DNA from: Microthrixaceae bacterium
GTDB lineage: Bacteria; Actinomycetota; Acidimicrobiia; Acidimicrobiales; DATDAH01
Assembly: GCA_020637195.1 (NCBI GenBank)
Contig: JACJWK010000012.1
Location: 1-64,000 of the forward strand
DNA length: 64,000 nucleotides
Direction: 5' to 3'
Position numbers and translations under genes: made by a program. This document shows positions 42,383 through 50,700 of this stretch, in pieces (position 1 is the stretch's first letter; every line of letters begins with the position of its first letter). Below the pieces are notes generated by a model. That model was not told the origin of the DNA. It saw only the letters and a list, made by a program, of their open reading frames with translations, and did no database searches.

Positions 42383-42637
42383 TCACCCTCCCACCGTCCC
42401 GGTCACGGTGTCGCCCACCACCGGCGGGAGCGGATCGGTCACCGGAGCCGGGACCGTCACCGGCGGCACCGTGACGGGCGGCAGGGTGATCTCGGGGCCG
42501 GTCGGGACCGGTCGGGCCGCCGCCGATCCCGCGTCGGCCAGGACCAGCGCCGACAGGGCGAGCGCGGCCACGACCGCCCCCGCCCTCGTCCTGCGGCCGG
42601 TCCGGTGGCCGCTCCGTCGCGCCATCCCTGGTCTCAT
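42383..42637 (-). CDS. Small secreted Pro/Thr/Val-rich protein
   Basis: The 84-residue product has a basic n-region, a hydrophobic core and an AxA-type cleavage region (GSAAAR, about residue 43-48), so it is probably exported. The mature part of about 35 residues is a VPPVTVP-type repeat. No family is recognised. It precedes the disordered membrane protein and the diguanylate cyclase by 30 bases on the same strand. The start could also be the second Met five codons in. Confidence 0.5.
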   Translation of the reverse strand: MRPGMARRSGHRTGRRTRAGAVVAALALSALVLADAGSAAARPVPTGPEITLPPVTVPPVTVPAPVTDPLPPVVGDTVTGTVGG

Positions 42638-42684
42638 CGGCCGCGCGCCCGACGAGTGAAGGGCGGGCCGGCCGCCCGGCCGGC

Positions 42685-43983
42685 TCAGGGACCGAGCACC
42701 CGGTCCAGCTCGGCGTTGGCGAAGGTGCGGTGCGGGTCCAAGCGGTCGCGGGCCGCCTGGAAGGCGGACCACTCGGGGTACCGCGCCGACAGGGTCGCGG
42801 CGTCCTGGAAGTGGAGCTTGCCCCAGTGCGGTCGCCCCTCGTAGTCGTCCATGATCGCCTCGACCCCGCGGAAGTAGGCCTGGTGCGGCGTCCCGCGGTA
42901 CACGTGCACGGCCAGGTAGCCGGTCTCGCGCCCGAAGGCGGGGCTGAGGGCGATGTCGTCGGCCGCCACCGCCCGCACCTCGACCGGGAACAGCAGGGGC
43001 AGGGCGAGGTCGCGCACCAGTTCCCGGACCCGCGGCAACGCCTCGGGCACGGCCGCCAGCGGGATGGCGTACTCCATCTCGAGGAAGCGGACGAGGCGGG
43101 GGCTGGCGAACACCCGGTGGCCGGGCTCGACGTACTCCACCCGGCCCGCCGAGGGCAGTGCCCGGCCCAGGCGGGGCACCGCGGCCGGACGATGCCGGGC
43201 GATGCGGTTGGCGGCCCCGAAGGCCACGTTGTCGTACAGCACGCCGTTGCGCCACCGCTCCCACCGACCGCGGGGACGGGCGGGCTCGTCGGTCCGGCGG
43301 TTGCGCTTGGTGAGCGCCCAGCGGGTGTTGGGCACCCAGAAGAACTCGAAGTGGTCATGGTCGTCGAGCAGGCCCTCCCAGTCGCCGAGCACCTCGTCGA
43401 CGGGGGCGGGCTCCTCGACCGCGTGGAGGTTGAACGCCGGCACGCACTGCACCGTCAGCTCCGACACCAGCCCCAGGGCGCCCACGCCGACCCGGGCCAC
43501 CGAGAGCAGCTCGGGCTCCTCGTCGGCCGAGCACTCGACGACGTCGCCGTCGCCGGTGATCAGGCGCATGCCGACGATGCCGGTGGCCAGGTTGCCGAAC
43601 CGGCGACCCGTCCCGTGGGTGGCCGTGGCGGTGGCGCCCGCGATCGACTGGTAGGCGATGTCGCCGAGGTTCTCCAGGGCGGCGCCCCGCTCGGCCAGGC
43701 GACGGCTGAGGTCGGCCAGGCGGATGCCCGCCTGGACCGTCGCCCGTCCCGTGACGGGGTCGAACGCGAGGAGCCGGTCGTAGTCGCGGAGGTCGACCAG
43801 GACCCCGTCGGTCAGCGCGACCCCGGTGAACGAGTGGCCCGCCCCGACCGCCTTCACCCGCCGGCCCGTGGACCGCGCCCGCCGCACGAGCTCGACGAGC
43901 TCGGTCTCGGTGGTCGGGCGGGCCACCGACGCAGGGCGCGCTCGCTGGTTGCCCGCCCAGTTGGCCCACTCCCGCCGACGCAC
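42685..43983 (-). CDS. FAD-linked sugar-1,4-lactone oxidase (D-arabinono-1,4-lactone oxidase family)
   Basis: This 432-residue protein has a PCMH-type FAD domain with [18 protein letters not shown] (about 38-55). The usual His of the G-H-S motif is the flavin-binding residue. It continues with [17 protein letters not shown] and the C-terminal ALO domain with the HWGKLHF motif near residue 395. It should oxidise a sugar lactone or alditol. The GTG at 43983 is preferred because TAGCGT lies seven bases before it; GTG 43992 and 44025 are in frame but 43992 overlaps that hexamer. Confidence 0.88.
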   Translation of the reverse strand: MRRREWANWAGNQRARPASVARPTTETELVELVRRARSTGRRVKAVGAGHSFTGVALTDGVLVDLRDYDRLLAFDPVTGRATVQAGIRLADLSRRLAERGAALENLGDIAYQSIAGATATATHGTGRRFGNLATGIVGMRLITGDGDVVECSADEEPELLSVARVGVGALGLVSELTVQCVPAFNLHAVEEPAPVDEVLGDWEGLLDDHDHFEFFWVPNTRWALTKRNRRTDEPARPRGRWERWRNGVLYDNVAFGAANRIARHRPAAVPRLGRALPSAGRVEYVEPGHRVFASPRLVRFLEMEYAIPLAAVPEALPRVRELVRDLALPLLFPVEVRAVAADDIALSPAFGRETGYLAVHVYRGTPHQAYFRGVEAIMDDYEGRPHWGKLHFQDAATLSARYPEWSAFQAARDRLDPHRTFANAELDRVLGP

Positions 43984-43990
43984 CCCCGTC

Positions 43991-43996
43991 ACGCTA
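43991..43996 (-). promoter_or_regulatory. Putative -10 box (TAGCGT) of the lactone oxidase gene
   Basis: TAGCGT on the minus strand lies seven bases before the GTG at 43983 and overlaps the alternative GTG at 43992. Confidence 0.4.
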
Positions 43997-44049
43997 CGGC
44001 GCCGGCGCCGCCCGACGCCTTCCACCGCGCCCGGCGGGGGCCCGCACGC

Positions 44050-44085
44050 GACGGGGCCCCGGCGCCGCAGCGCCGGGGCCCCGTC
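44050..44085 (-). terminator. Strong hairpin terminator after etfBA
   Basis: A perfect 16-bp stem, GACGGGGCCCCGGCGC with its complement, encloses the tetraloop CGCA. It lies 21 bases after the etfA stop in the direction of transcription and before the lactone oxidase gene. It has no U-tract. Confidence 0.85.
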
Positions 44086-44106
44086 GGACCGTTGCGTGGT
44101 GCGGCG

Positions 44107-45075
44107 TCAGCCGCGGGCCTCGAGGGCCTCGATCAGCTTGGGGAGCACCTTGTGCACGTCGCCCACGATGCCGAGGTCGGCGATCGAGAAGATCGGGGCC
44201 TCGGCGTCCTTGTTGATGGCGATGATGTTCTTGGAGCCCTTCATGCCCACCATGTGCTGGGTGGCACCGGAGATGCCGGCGGCGATGTACACCGTGGGCT
44301 TCACGACCTTGCCGGTCTGGCCCACCTGGTACGAGTAGGGCACCCAACCGGCGTCGACGATGGCGCGGGAGGCGCCGGGCGCCGCCTTGAGCAGCTTGGC
44401 CAGCGTCTCGATCATGTCGTACTTCTCGGCCTCGCCGAGGCCACGACCACCGGACACCACGACCGCGGCGTCGTCGAGGGACGGGCCCTCGCGCTCCTCC
44501 ACGTGGCGCTCGGTGACGGTGGCGCCGCCGGCGCCGCCCAGGTCGGGCACCGCCGCCTCGGCCACCTCGGCCGCGCCGCCGCCGGTCTCGGCCGGCTCGA
44601 AGGACTTGGGCCGGAACAGGGCCAGGTGCGGCCCGGGGCCCGAGAACTTCGTCGACACGTTGGTGGAGCCACCGAAGACGGGCTCGACCACGACGATGGC
44701 GTCGCCGTCGACGCTGACGCCCACGTTGTTGGTGATGACCGTCCGGTCGAGCTTGGCCGACAGGCGCCCGGCCACGTCGCGGCCGTCGTAGGTCGTGCCG
44801 AACATGATCAGGTCGGGAGCGGCCCCGCCCTCGATGGCGGCGGCCATGGCCGCGGCGACGGGCACGCCCAGCAGGGCGCCGCCCAGGTCGCCGGTGGCGT
44901 GCACCTTGGTGACCCCGTGGGCGCCGAGCTCGGCGGCGATGGCCGCGCCGTCGCCGCCGTGGAAGGCCTCGACGTTGTCGCTCAGCTCACGGGCCTGGGC
45001 GAGCATCTCGAGGGTGATGGGAAGGACCTTGCCGTCGCGTGCTTCGGCGAAGACCCAGACAGTGGAAAGTGCCAT
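44107..45075 (-). CDS. etfA: Electron transfer flavoprotein alpha subunit
   Basis: The 322-residue subunit carries FAD between the two ETF subunits. The C-terminal FAD domain shows [79 protein letters not shown] and APIF motifs. It passes electrons from acyl-CoA dehydrogenases to the respiratory chain. An AGGAGG ribosome binding site is in the 14-base gap after etfB. A large hairpin follows the gene. Confidence 0.97.
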   Translation of the reverse strand: MALSTVWVFAEARDGKVLPITLEMLAQARELSDNVEAFHGGDGAAIAAELGAHGVTKVHATGDLGGALLGVPVAAAMAAAIEGGAAPDLIMFGTTYDGRDVAGRLSAKLDRTVITNNVGVSVDGDAIVVVEPVFGGSTNVSTKFSGPGPHLALFRPKSFEPAETGGGAAEVAEAAVPDLGGAGGATVTERHVEEREGPSLDDAAVVVSGGRGLGEAEKYDMIETLAKLLKAAPGASRAIVDAGWVPYSYQVGQTGKVVKPTVYIAAGISGATQHMVGMKGSKNIIAINKDAEAPIFSIADLGIVGDVHKVLPKLIEALEARG

Positions 45076-45089
45076 TGGTCAGCGTCCTC

Positions 45090-45869
45090 CTACAGGACCT
45101 TGAGCTGGTCGAGGAACTCGACGATCTTCAGGTGCGCCTCGCCCTCGTCCTCGATGATCTCGCCGGCCTGGCGCTCCTCGGCGGCCGACACGTCGACGAT
45201 CTCCTGCTGGCCACCGGCCCAGCCGACGGCGCCGGCGTCGAGGCCGAGGTCCCCGACGGTGAGCTCGTCGACGGGCTTCGACTTGGCGGCCATGATGCCC
45301 TTGAACGACGGGTAGCGGGGCTCCACGACGCCGGCGGTGACCGACACCACGGCGGGCATCGGGCACTCGACGTCGTCGAAGCCGGCCTCGGTCTGGCGCT
45401 GGACGGACACCTTGCCGTCGCCCACCGAGATCTGCTTGGCGAACGTGACCGAGGGCAGGTCCAACAGGCCGGCGACCTGCTCGGGGACCGTGCCCGTGTA
45501 TCCGTCGGAGGACTCGGTGGCGGTGAGCACCAGGTCGGGCTCGGCCCGCTTGATGGCGGCGGCCAGGACCTTGGCGGTACCGAGCGAGTCGGAGCCCGCG
45601 AGCGCGGGGTCCGACACCAGGATGGCCTTGGCCGCGCCCATGGCGAGGGCGGTGCGGATGCCGCCGACCTCGTTGTTGGGGGCCATCGAGACGAGGGTGA
45701 CCTCGCCCCCGCCGGCGGCGTCGACCAGTTGCAGGGCCATCTCCACCCCGTACGAGTCGGACTCGTCGAGGATGAGCTTGCCGTCCCGCTTCAAGGTCTT
45801 GGTCTCGGGATCCAGCTGGCCCGGCTCGGCCGGGTCAGGGATCTGCTTCACGCAGACAACGACGTTCAT
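45090..45869 (-). CDS. etfB: Electron transfer flavoprotein beta subunit
   Basis: The 259-residue AMP-binding subunit begins MNVVVCVKQIPDP, has DESDSYGVEMALQL near residue 36, the ETF beta signature near residues 160-175 (VQRQTEAGFDDVECPMPAVV) and a C-terminal recognition-loop region. It is first in the etfBA operon and diverges from the lipid kinase gene. GACAAT on the minus strand seven bases before the ATG may be a -10 box. Confidence 0.97.
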   Translation of the reverse strand: MNVVVCVKQIPDPAEPGQLDPETKTLKRDGKLILDESDSYGVEMALQLVDAAGGGEVTLVSMAPNNEVGGIRTALAMGAAKAILVSDPALAGSDSLGTAKVLAAAIKRAEPDLVLTATESSDGYTGTVPEQVAGLLDLPSVTFAKQISVGDGKVSVQRQTEAGFDDVECPMPAVVSVTAGVVEPRYPSFKGIMAAKSKPVDELTVGDLGLDAGAVGWAGGQQEIVDVSAAEERQAGEIIEDEGEAHLKIVEFLDQLKVL

Positions 45870-45939
45870 GCGCCCGATTGTCGGCGCTCAGCCCGTGAGG
45901 CGACAAATCCTGTGGGGGGACGGCGGCATCCGGTTCGCC

Positions 45940-45945
45940 TAGGGT
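45940..45945 (+). promoter_or_regulatory. Putative -10 box (TAGGGT) of the lipid kinase gene
   Basis: TAGGGT is ten bases before the GTG at 45956, at the long end of the spacing seen elsewhere; no ribosome binding site is visible. Confidence 0.35.
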
Positions 45946-45955
45946 CGGCCGCGTC

Positions 45956-46873
45956 GTGAAGGTGCTGCTGCTGGTCAACTCGTCGGCGTCGTCGGTGACG
46001 GCCCGGGCGCGGGTGGTGATCCGCAAGGCGCTCAGCGCCGACCACGAGGTGACGCTCGCCGAGACCACCCGCCGGGGCCACGCCACCCGACTCGCCATGG
46101 GCGCCGCGGCGGCGGGCACCGACGTGGTCGTCGTGCTCGGCGGCGACGGCACCCTGAACGAGGCCGCCAACGGCCTCGCCGGCACCGACTGCGCGCTGGC
46201 GCCCCTGCCCGGCGGCTCCACCAACGTGTTCGCCCGCCAGCTCGAGCTGCCCGACGACCCGATCGACGCCACCGGCCTGCTGCTCGAGAGCCTCGACGCC
46301 GGCCGCATCGAGCCCATCGGCCTCGGCGTCGTGAACGGCCGCTACTTCGTGTTCCACGTCGGCATCGGCTTCGATGCGGCCCTGGTGGCCCAGGTGGAGC
46401 GGCGCGCCGCCCTCAAGCGCTACGCGGGCCACGCCCTGTTCGCCTACGCCGGGCTCGACACGTGGGCCCGCCACTACGACCGCACCCGGCCGCACTTCGC
46501 CGTGCACCACGCCGACGGCTCGGTGGTGGACGACGGCTACATGACCGTCGTGCTCAACACCAACCCGTACACGTACGTGGGCAACCGGCCCTTCGACCTC
46601 GCCCCCGACGCCACCCTCGACCGGCCCCTCACGGCGGTGACCGTGCGCTCGATGCGCACGATCCCGTTCCTGCGAATCATGGCCTCGGCGCTGGGCTCCG
46701 GCGCCGGCCTGCGGGCGTCGCGCATCATCGACTACCGCCCCGACGTGTCGGCGCTGACGGTCAAGGGGTACGGGCCGTTCCCGTACCAGGTCGACGGCGA
46801 CTACCTGGGCGAGATCGACCAGCTCGAGTTCCGCCACGAGCCCGAGGCGCTGCGCCTCGTCCTGCCGGTCTGA
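45956..46873 (+). CDS. Diacylglycerol/sphingosine kinase family lipid kinase
   Basis: The 305-residue protein has the DAGK catalytic domain with the nucleotide-binding GGDGTLNEAANGL (about 61-73) and PLPGGSTNVFAR (about 83-94), followed by a beta-sandwich domain ending in QVDGDYLGE, the usual C-terminal motif. It should phosphorylate a lipid alcohol such as diacylglycerol at the membrane. It stands alone and converges with the beta-propeller gene. Confidence 0.93.
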   Translation: MKVLLLVNSSASSVTARARVVIRKALSADHEVTLAETTRRGHATRLAMGAAAAGTDVVVVLGGDGTLNEAANGLAGTDCALAPLPGGSTNVFARQLELPDDPIDATGLLLESLDAGRIEPIGLGVVNGRYFVFHVGIGFDAALVAQVERRAALKRYAGHALFAYAGLDTWARHYDRTRPHFAVHHADGSVVDDGYMTVVLNTNPYTYVGNRPFDLAPDATLDRPLTAVTVRSMRTIPFLRIMASALGSGAGLRASRIIDYRPDVSALTVKGYGPFPYQVDGDYLGEIDQLEFRHEPEALRLVLPV

Positions 46874-46931
46874 GCCGGCGGGCCACCGCCCGGCGCCCGA
46901 GGGGACGGCCCCGGCCCGGCGACCCGTCTCG

Positions 46932-49331
46932 TCAGCGTGCGGCTCGGCCCGTGCGTCGTCGCGCGACCCCACGCGCCCCCACGCCGAGGCCGACGAGCGC
47001 GAGCCCCACTCCGACGAGGCGGGCGACGTCCGCGCCGGTGCGGGCCAGGTCGTCGGGGCCCGCTCGGGGCGGCTCGGTGACCGGTGGCGCCGCCGGGCCC
47101 GTGGTGGTGGTCGGCCCGATCGTCGTCGACGTGGTCGTGCTCGTGGTGGTCGTGGGTCCCACCGTGACCGTGGCCGAGCCCGCGGCGCTCACGCCCAGGC
47201 CGAGCTCGGGGTCCGCGGTGACGGTCGCCTCGTTCACCAGCGTGCCCACGTCGTCGTCGTCGGTGGGCGTCGAGCAGGCGACCGTCACCGACTCGCCCAC
47301 GCCGAGGTCGGCGAGCGGGCCGGCGCATCCCGCCGCCGACGGATCGGCGACCTCCACGTCACGCAGACCGACATCGCCGGTGTTGGTGACCGTGATCTCC
47401 CACTCCGCGGCCTCGCCGGCGACGATGTCAGGATCGACGGCGGACTTCGTGAGCGACACCGCGGGCGACGCCAGCGAGATCCGCCGGACCGTGCAGTGCG
47501 GGCCCGGGACCCACAGGTTGTCGTCGGGCCCCACGATCAGCTCCCAGACATCGGCGCCGGGGCTCCCACCCAGCGGGTAGGTGGTCACGGCGCCGGTGGG
47601 GGTCATGCGGGCGAGGCCCCCGGTGAGCCCCGTGAACCAGAGGTTGCCGTCCGGCCCCGACACGATCTCGGCCGGGGAGTGCAGACCCGCGGCGTGCACG
47701 TCGAGCACCTGTCCCGTGGCCGGGTCCAACACCGCCACCCGGTCGTCGAGGATCCCCACGACCCAGACGTTGCCGTCCGGCCCGAACGCGAGGTCGATGG
47801 GGCCGTCGACCCCGGCGGGGTACCGGACGCTCAGCCCCGTGGCCGGGTCGAGCCGCCCGATGGTGTCGGTGGCGTTGCCCGCCCACCAGATGCCTCCGTC
47901 GGGACCGACCGCGACGTCCCACGGGGCGTCGTACTCGGCGGACGTCGTGGAGTAGGTGACCGTGCCGTCGGTGTCCACGCGGGTCACCCGGGCGCGGTCG
48001 ACGGCCCACAGCGTCCCGCCGCCGTCGAACACCATCTCCCGCCCGTCGAAGAGGTCGACCGCCGTCTCCTCGACGCCGGCCCCCGTCGGGAAGCGGTAGA
48101 GACGGTCGTCGTCGGCGAGCGAGCCGGACCGGCCGTACGCCCACACGTCACCGCCGGGGGCCACGGTGGCCACGAAACCGAGCTGGGCCGCCCGGTGAGG
48201 GAGGTGGCGCACGGTGAGGACCCGGCCGTCGGGGGCGAGCTCGGACACCACCCGGCCCCCGACGACCCACAGGTTGCCGTCGGGCGCGGCGGCGAGGTCT
48301 CGGGCCCAGCACGCGCCCTCACCGGCGAAGGTGTACCGCTCGACCAGGCGGCCGGTCGGCGAGTAGGCCGGCACGCTCGGGGACGCGTTCAGGTCGGACG
48401 TGAGCCAGAGGTTGCCGTCGGGCCCGAAGCGCAGGCCGCGGAACGTCTCGCTCGACGAGCCGTCCCGCAGCACCGTGACGGTGCCGTCGTCGGGGTCGAC
48501 CCGCGCCAGGCCGCTGCGCTCTGCCACCCAGACGTCCCCGCCCGGTCCCGGGGTGACCAGCTCGTACGGCCGAGCGACGGGAGAGGTGGTCACCGTGCCG
48601 GTGGCGACCTCGACGCGTCCCATCTCGCCGCCGGCGCCGCCCAGCAGCCAGAGGTCGCCGTCGTCGAGCGTCGCCAGGGCCACCGGTGTCGGGAGTCCCG
48701 CGGGGTGCGTCGCCAGGACCGTCCCGTCCGTCGGTTCCATCTCGACCAGGGTCCCGTTCGCCTCGCCGGCGACCCACAGGTCACCGTCGCCCCCGACCAC
48801 GACGGCGGCAGGCCCGGTCCCCGGGGGCAGGGGGAAGACCGTACCCACGCCCGCCGGGGTGACCCGGGCCACGGTGTCGTTCGCCCGGCCGACCACCCAC
48901 ACGTTGCCGTCGGGACCTGCGGTGAGCGCCACCGGGTCGTCGACCCCGGTCAAGGCGAAGGCGTCGACCGACGCGTCGGCGGGGTCGATCCGGCCGATCG
49001 TGTCGTTGCCCCGCCCGGTGATCCACAGGTTCCCGTCGGGTCCCGAGGCGATGGCCCACGGCCGCTCGACCCCGGTGGTGGGATCGACCTCGATCGCCCC
49101 TTCGGGGGCGAACCGGCCGATGGTGTCGTTGCCCGCCCCGACGAACCACAGTCGCCCGTCCGCGCCGGTCGTGATCCCGGTCGGCTCCTCGACCTCCGTG
49201 CCGACCGCGAACGACGTGATCGGCGGCGGTTCGGTGCCGATGGCGGCGCCCGGCAGCGCGGGGGCGCTCACCACCGAGCCGACGAGGGCCGCGGCCACGA
49301 CGAGCCGCACGATCCGTGCCAGACGCCCCAC
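46932..49331 (-). CDS. Secreted beta-propeller (virginiamycin B lyase-like) protein with LAxTG sortase signal
   Basis: The 799-residue protein has a signal peptide (about 1-30) and a long repeat region (30-635) built from GPDGNLW[VIF]xG and NDTIGR/NDTVAR strands, the Vgb/SMP-30-like propeller pattern. A DUF11-type Ig domain (about 640-725, ITVTNTGDVGLRDV), a Thr-rich stalk and a C-terminal sorting signal LARTG plus hydrophobic helix plus RTGRAAR complete it. LAxTG is the motif used by class E sortases in actinobacteria. It is therefore probably fixed to peptidoglycan. No lyase activity is claimed. No sortase gene is in the window. Confidence 0.85.
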   Translation of the reverse strand: MGRLARIVRLVVAAALVGSVVSAPALPGAAIGTEPPPITSFAVGTEVEEPTGITTGADGRLWFVGAGNDTIGRFAPEGAIEVDPTTGVERPWAIASGPDGNLWITGRGNDTIGRIDPADASVDAFALTGVDDPVALTAGPDGNVWVVGRANDTVARVTPAGVGTVFPLPPGTGPAAVVVGGDGDLWVAGEANGTLVEMEPTDGTVLATHPAGLPTPVALATLDDGDLWLLGGAGGEMGRVEVATGTVTTSPVARPYELVTPGPGGDVWVAERSGLARVDPDDGTVTVLRDGSSSETFRGLRFGPDGNLWLTSDLNASPSVPAYSPTGRLVERYTFAGEGACWARDLAAAPDGNLWVVGGRVVSELAPDGRVLTVRHLPHRAAQLGFVATVAPGGDVWAYGRSGSLADDDRLYRFPTGAGVEETAVDLFDGREMVFDGGGTLWAVDRARVTRVDTDGTVTYSTTSAEYDAPWDVAVGPDGGIWWAGNATDTIGRLDPATGLSVRYPAGVDGPIDLAFGPDGNVWVVGILDDRVAVLDPATGQVLDVHAAGLHSPAEIVSGPDGNLWFTGLTGGLARMTPTGAVTTYPLGGSPGADVWELIVGPDDNLWVPGPHCTVRRISLASPAVSLTKSAVDPDIVAGEAAEWEITVTNTGDVGLRDVEVADPSAAGCAGPLADLGVGESVTVACSTPTDDDDVGTLVNEATVTADPELGLGVSAAGSATVTVGPTTTTSTTTSTTIGPTTTTGPAAPPVTEPPRAGPDDLARTGADVARLVGVGLALVGLGVGARGVARRRTGRAAR

Positions 49332-49364
49332 CGGTCACCCCCCGGCGCGGACGCTACTCCCCCG

Positions 49365-50045
49365 TCAACCGTCGAGCGCCGCCCTCGCCACGTCGGGGGC
49401 GTTGGTGACCACCCCGTCCGCCCCGTGCGCGGCGAGCTCGACGATGCGCTCGGGATCGTCGACGGTCCACGTGTTGAGGGCCAGGCCGGCGGCGTGGGCG
49501 CGCTCGATCAGGGCCTCGTCGACCATCGGCACCCACGGGTGCAGGGCGCGGTGCCCGTGGGCGGCGGCGACGTCGACGGCGTCGCCGCCCTGGGGGTCGA
49601 GCACGAGGAACGCGGTGGGCAGCTCGGGGGCCAGCTCGTGGCACGCGTCGACCGTGGCGAGGTCGAAGCACGAGACCAGCCATCGCTCGGGGTCGCCGCG
49701 GCGGCGCAACTCCTCGACGACCGCGGGGACCACCGCCATCGTCGGGTCGTACGCGTCCTCGAGCGGCAGGTTCTTGATCTCGACGTTCACCCCCATCCCC
49801 TCGCAGGCGTCGAGCGCCTCGGCGAGGGAGGGCACCGCGGGGTCGATCTCGCCCCGGGTGAGCGTGTGGAGGAGCCGACCATCGGTCAGGGCCTCGTCGT
49901 GGAGCACGACGAGGGCACCGTCGCGGGCGAGCCGGACGTCGAGCTCGACCCAGTCGGCGCCGAGGGCGCGGGCGCCCTCGAAGGCGGCGACGGTGTTCTC
50001 GGGAAAGCGGGCCGAGGCGCCGCGGTGAGCGATGACAAGGGTCAC
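49365..50045 (-). CDS. Glycerophosphodiester phosphodiesterase
   Basis: The 226-residue cytosolic protein has the GDPD signature IAHRGASARFPENTVAAFEGA (residues 5-25), with the catalytic His, the metal-binding ELDVRLARDG near 43 and the second His in VLHDEAL near 56. A TIM-barrel end with TVDDPE follows. It hydrolyses glycerophosphodiesters to glycerol 3-phosphate and an alcohol. The start is GTG. It precedes the beta-propeller gene by about 30 bases. Confidence 0.94.
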   Translation of the reverse strand: MTLVIAHRGASARFPENTVAAFEGARALGADWVELDVRLARDGALVVLHDEALTDGRLLHTLTRGEIDPAVPSLAEALDACEGMGVNVEIKNLPLEDAYDPTMAVVPAVVEELRRRGDPERWLVSCFDLATVDACHELAPELPTAFLVLDPQGGDAVDVAAAHGHRALHPWVPMVDEALIERAHAAGLALNTWTVDDPERIVELAAHGADGVVTNAPDVARAALDG

Positions 50046-50145
50046 AGTCGATGCTCCGGACAGGGTCGGTGAACACGGTTCATCCCCGGCGACGCAAGGG
50101 ATTTCGGGGTGACGGCAGGGATGTGAACTCTCGGCGAAAAAGTGC

Positions 50146-50174
50146 TTGCTACTGTTGTTACCGGGCGGTAAGGT
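50146..50174 (+). promoter_or_regulatory. Probable whiB-like gene promoter
   Basis: TTGCTA and TAAGGT are separated by exactly 17 bases in an AT-richer stretch (AAAAAGTGCTTGCTACTG). The predicted leader is about 85 bases before the GTG at 50268. Confidence 0.6.
50158..50171. promoter_or_regulatory. Palindrome TTACC-GGGC-GGTAA overlapping the whiB -10 box
   Basis: A perfect 5-bp inverted repeat with a 4-bp spacer covers the spacer and the first bases of the -10 hexamer. Its position suits a repressor or autoregulatory site. Confidence 0.55.
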
Positions 50175-50267
50175 CTCGACCGTCCCCGCCGCATCAACGC
50201 CGCAGATCCGCGTGGTGCAGGCATGTGAACGAAATCACGAACGCGTGATCGACTCCTTGGAGGAGCG

Positions 50268-50552
50268 GTGGCCCTGACCCTGCCGGTGACGATGGAGAAC
50301 GAAGACTGGCGTGCGGACGCCGCCTGCCGGGACACCGACCCCGACCTGTTCTTCCCGGTGGGCACCACCGGCCCGGCCATCGACCAGATCGCCTCGGCCA
50401 AGGCCGTGTGCGGCGAGTGCGACGCCCAGTCCGAGTGCCTCGAGTTCGCCCTCGCCACCAACCAGGACTCCGGCGTGTGGGGCGGCACCTCCGAGGAGGA
50501 GCGCCGCAAGCTGCGCAAGGCCTGGCTGGCCCGCCGCCGCCGAGCCTCCTGA
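50268..50552 (+). CDS. WhiB family Fe-S transcriptional regulator
   Basis: The 94-residue protein has all four cluster ligands, Cys20, Cys48, Cys51 and Cys57 (C-x(27)-C-x-x-C-x(5)-C). It also has the GVWGG turn (69-73) and a basic C-terminal DNA-binding tail (RRKLRKAWLARRRR). Wbl proteins bind sigma-A and sense NO or redox state. Length and tail resemble WhiB1/WhiB2-like members; I do not assign the subtype. GGAGGAG lies immediately upstream of the GTG. Transcription probably starts at the promoter near 50180 and ends at the hairpin at 50622. Confidence 0.96.
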   Translation: MALTLPVTMENEDWRADAACRDTDPDLFFPVGTTGPAIDQIASAKAVCGECDAQSECLEFALATNQDSGVWGGTSEEERRKLRKAWLARRRRAS

Positions 50553-50621
50553 GCTCCGGGGGCGGCCACGCCCCCACCACGATCGTCGGCGCCGACTCCC
50601 CCCTCGGCGCCGCACGACGGG

Positions 50622-50648
50622 AACGACCCCCCGCACCGGGGGGTCGTT
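50622..50648. terminator. Bidirectional hairpin terminator between whiB and the histidine kinase gene
   Basis: AACGACCCCCCG and CGGGGGGTCGTT form a perfect 12-bp stem with the loop CAC. It lies 70 bases after whiB and 53 bases beyond the end of the converging kinase gene. Confidence 0.8.
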
Positions 50649-50700
50649 GCGCGTCCGGGCCGCGATCGCACGACCGCGCCGCCCCGCCCCCGCGCCGCGC

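Noticed and set aside
46932..49331. Naming the beta-propeller gene as virginiamycin B lyase (vgb)
   Set aside because: Only the propeller repeat pattern is shared; the protein is much larger, exported and wall-anchored, so antibiotic inactivation is not supported.
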